7,051 bases of DNA, from contig WFLY01000228.1 in NCBI GenBank assembly GCA_009177215.1, forward strand, positions 818-7,868, read 5' to 3'. This document shows, one piece after another, positions 6,517-7,051 of the stretch; the stretch's first letter is position 1; every line of letters starts with the position of its first letter. This stretch comes from Bacillota bacterium (lineage in GTDB: Bacteria; Bacillota; Clostridia; Lachnospirales; Lachnospiraceae). Made by a program: the position numbers and the translations under genes. The notes under the pieces are model-generated. The model saw only the letters and a program-made list of their open reading frames with translations, did not search any database and was not told the origin of the DNA.

Positions 6517-7051
6517 TTAATATGCATTTTTGTTAATAAAACCTGTAAAAAAAGTCATAAGAATGATTTTAATATCAAATCCTAATGTCCAATTTTCAAT
6601 GTAGTAAATATCATATTCAATCCTTTTCCTGATAGAGGTATCACCTCTAAGTCCGTTGACCTGCGCCCAACCTGTAAGACCCGGTCTGACCTGATGCTTC
6701 ACCATATATCGTGGGATTTCCTCCCTAAACCGCTCTACAAATACCGGTCTCTCCGGTCTCGGACCCACAAGACTCATATCCCCCTTTAAAATATTGAACA
6801 GCTGCGGTAATTCATCTAAGCTGGTTTTCCGCAAAATCTTTCCCACACCCGTTACTCTGGGATCGTCTTTCACCGTCCATGCCTTTTTTTCTTCTTTGGG
6901 CGACTGCAGCTCCATGCTGCGGAATTTGTACATATAAAAGGGCTTATTGTGCAAACCCACACGCTCCTGCCTGAAAATAACAGGTCCGCTACTGCTCAAT
7001 TTAACCAATTCGTCACATATCACCATAATGGGCGAAGTAATCATGATTCCC
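6517..7051 (-). CDS. Polyprenyl-phosphate sugar-1-phosphate transferase, partial (C-terminal domain)
   Basis: This is the C-terminal catalytic part of a bacterial sugar transferase (WcaJ/WbaP/CpsE type). It moves a hexose-1-phosphate from a UDP-sugar to undecaprenyl phosphate at the inner face of the membrane and thereby starts a surface polysaccharide. The frame stays open to the right edge (Gly-Ile precede the Met at 7044), and that Met falls in the membrane-associated segment that normally precedes SSSGPVIFRQERVG, so the true start is outside the window. The 177 residues include YKFRSM, the catalytic Asp-Glu pair in TSLDELPQLFNILKGDMSLVGPRPE-type sequence (about 6824-6753), PGLTGWAQVNG, and the C-terminal ENWTLGFDIKII to FINKNAY, which resembles undecaprenyl-phosphate glucose phosphotransferases. 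Whether the full protein has the long N-terminal membrane domain (about 460 residues in total) or is a short form cannot be seen. The LCP gene follows after 28 bases, which suggests one operon. Glucose is the likely first sugar, but this is not certain. Confidence 0.93.
   Translation of the reverse strand, partial: GIMITSPIMVICDELVKLSSSGPVIFRQERVGLHNKPFYMYKFRSMELQSPKEEKKAWTVKDDPRVTGVGKILRKTSLDELPQLFNILKGDMSLVGPRPERPVFVERFREEIPRYMVKHQVRPGLTGWAQVNGLRGDTSIRKRIEYDIYYIENWTLGFDIKIILMTFFTGFINKNAY

Noticed and set aside
6489..6527. Longer LCP start at the ATG at 6527.
   Set aside because: It would overlap the upstream gene and lacks a good ribosome binding site, while AAGGAG sits at ideal spacing before the ATG at 6488.

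Overview
The window looks like a chromosomal segment of a low-to-moderate GC Gram-positive anaerobe, most likely a clostridial Firmicute of the Lachnospiraceae type. The reasons are strong AGGAGG-like ribosome binding sites before the genes, sigma-A style promoters with TATAAT -10 boxes, U-tailed hairpin terminators, and protein families typical of that group: an LCP wall-polymer ligase, a membrane-tethered HtrA and a divergent ClpX-like ATPase. The taxon is inferred from protein style, not from a marker gene. All six genes lie on the minus strand, so transcription runs from the right edge to the left edge. The window has no tRNA, rRNA, CRISPR array, insertion sequence or other mobile element that I can see, and no gene-free stretch longer than 163 bases.

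In transcription order, the right edge (7051-6517) holds the C-terminal part of a polyprenyl-phosphate sugar-1-phosphate transferase, which primes surface polysaccharide synthesis. An LCP (LytR-CpsA-Psr) protein follows after 28 bases (6488-5340). Its transcript ends at a clear terminator (5331-5303). A new promoter (5259-5231) then serves a family 2 glycosyltransferase of rhamnosyltransferase type (5192-4263). A 120-base spacer with GC-rich hairpins leads to a complete glmS (4142-2316), which makes glucosamine-6-phosphate. Next is a membrane-anchored HtrA/DegP-like serine protease with a PDZ domain (2211-781), closed by a strong terminator (764-731). Finally, a gene with its own promoter encodes a ClpX-like AAA+ unfoldase (617 to the left edge, cut inside Walker A).

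The right-hand genes fit one job, the building and anchoring of a cell-surface polysaccharide. The priming transferase loads the first sugar on undecaprenyl phosphate, the GT2 enzyme probably adds a sugar, the LCP protein attaches the finished polymer to peptidoglycan, and GlmS supplies the amino-sugar precursor shared by peptidoglycan and many surface glycans. The left-hand genes are protein quality control: HtrA outside the membrane and a ClpX-like unfoldase inside. The links between these halves are inferred from position only.

I do not see a convincing new multi-gene system. The items most worth a second look are the unusual ClpX-like protein (long N-terminal extension, extended lysine-rich linker, Cys in Walker A) and the structured spacer before glmS, which does not match the glmS ribozyme.
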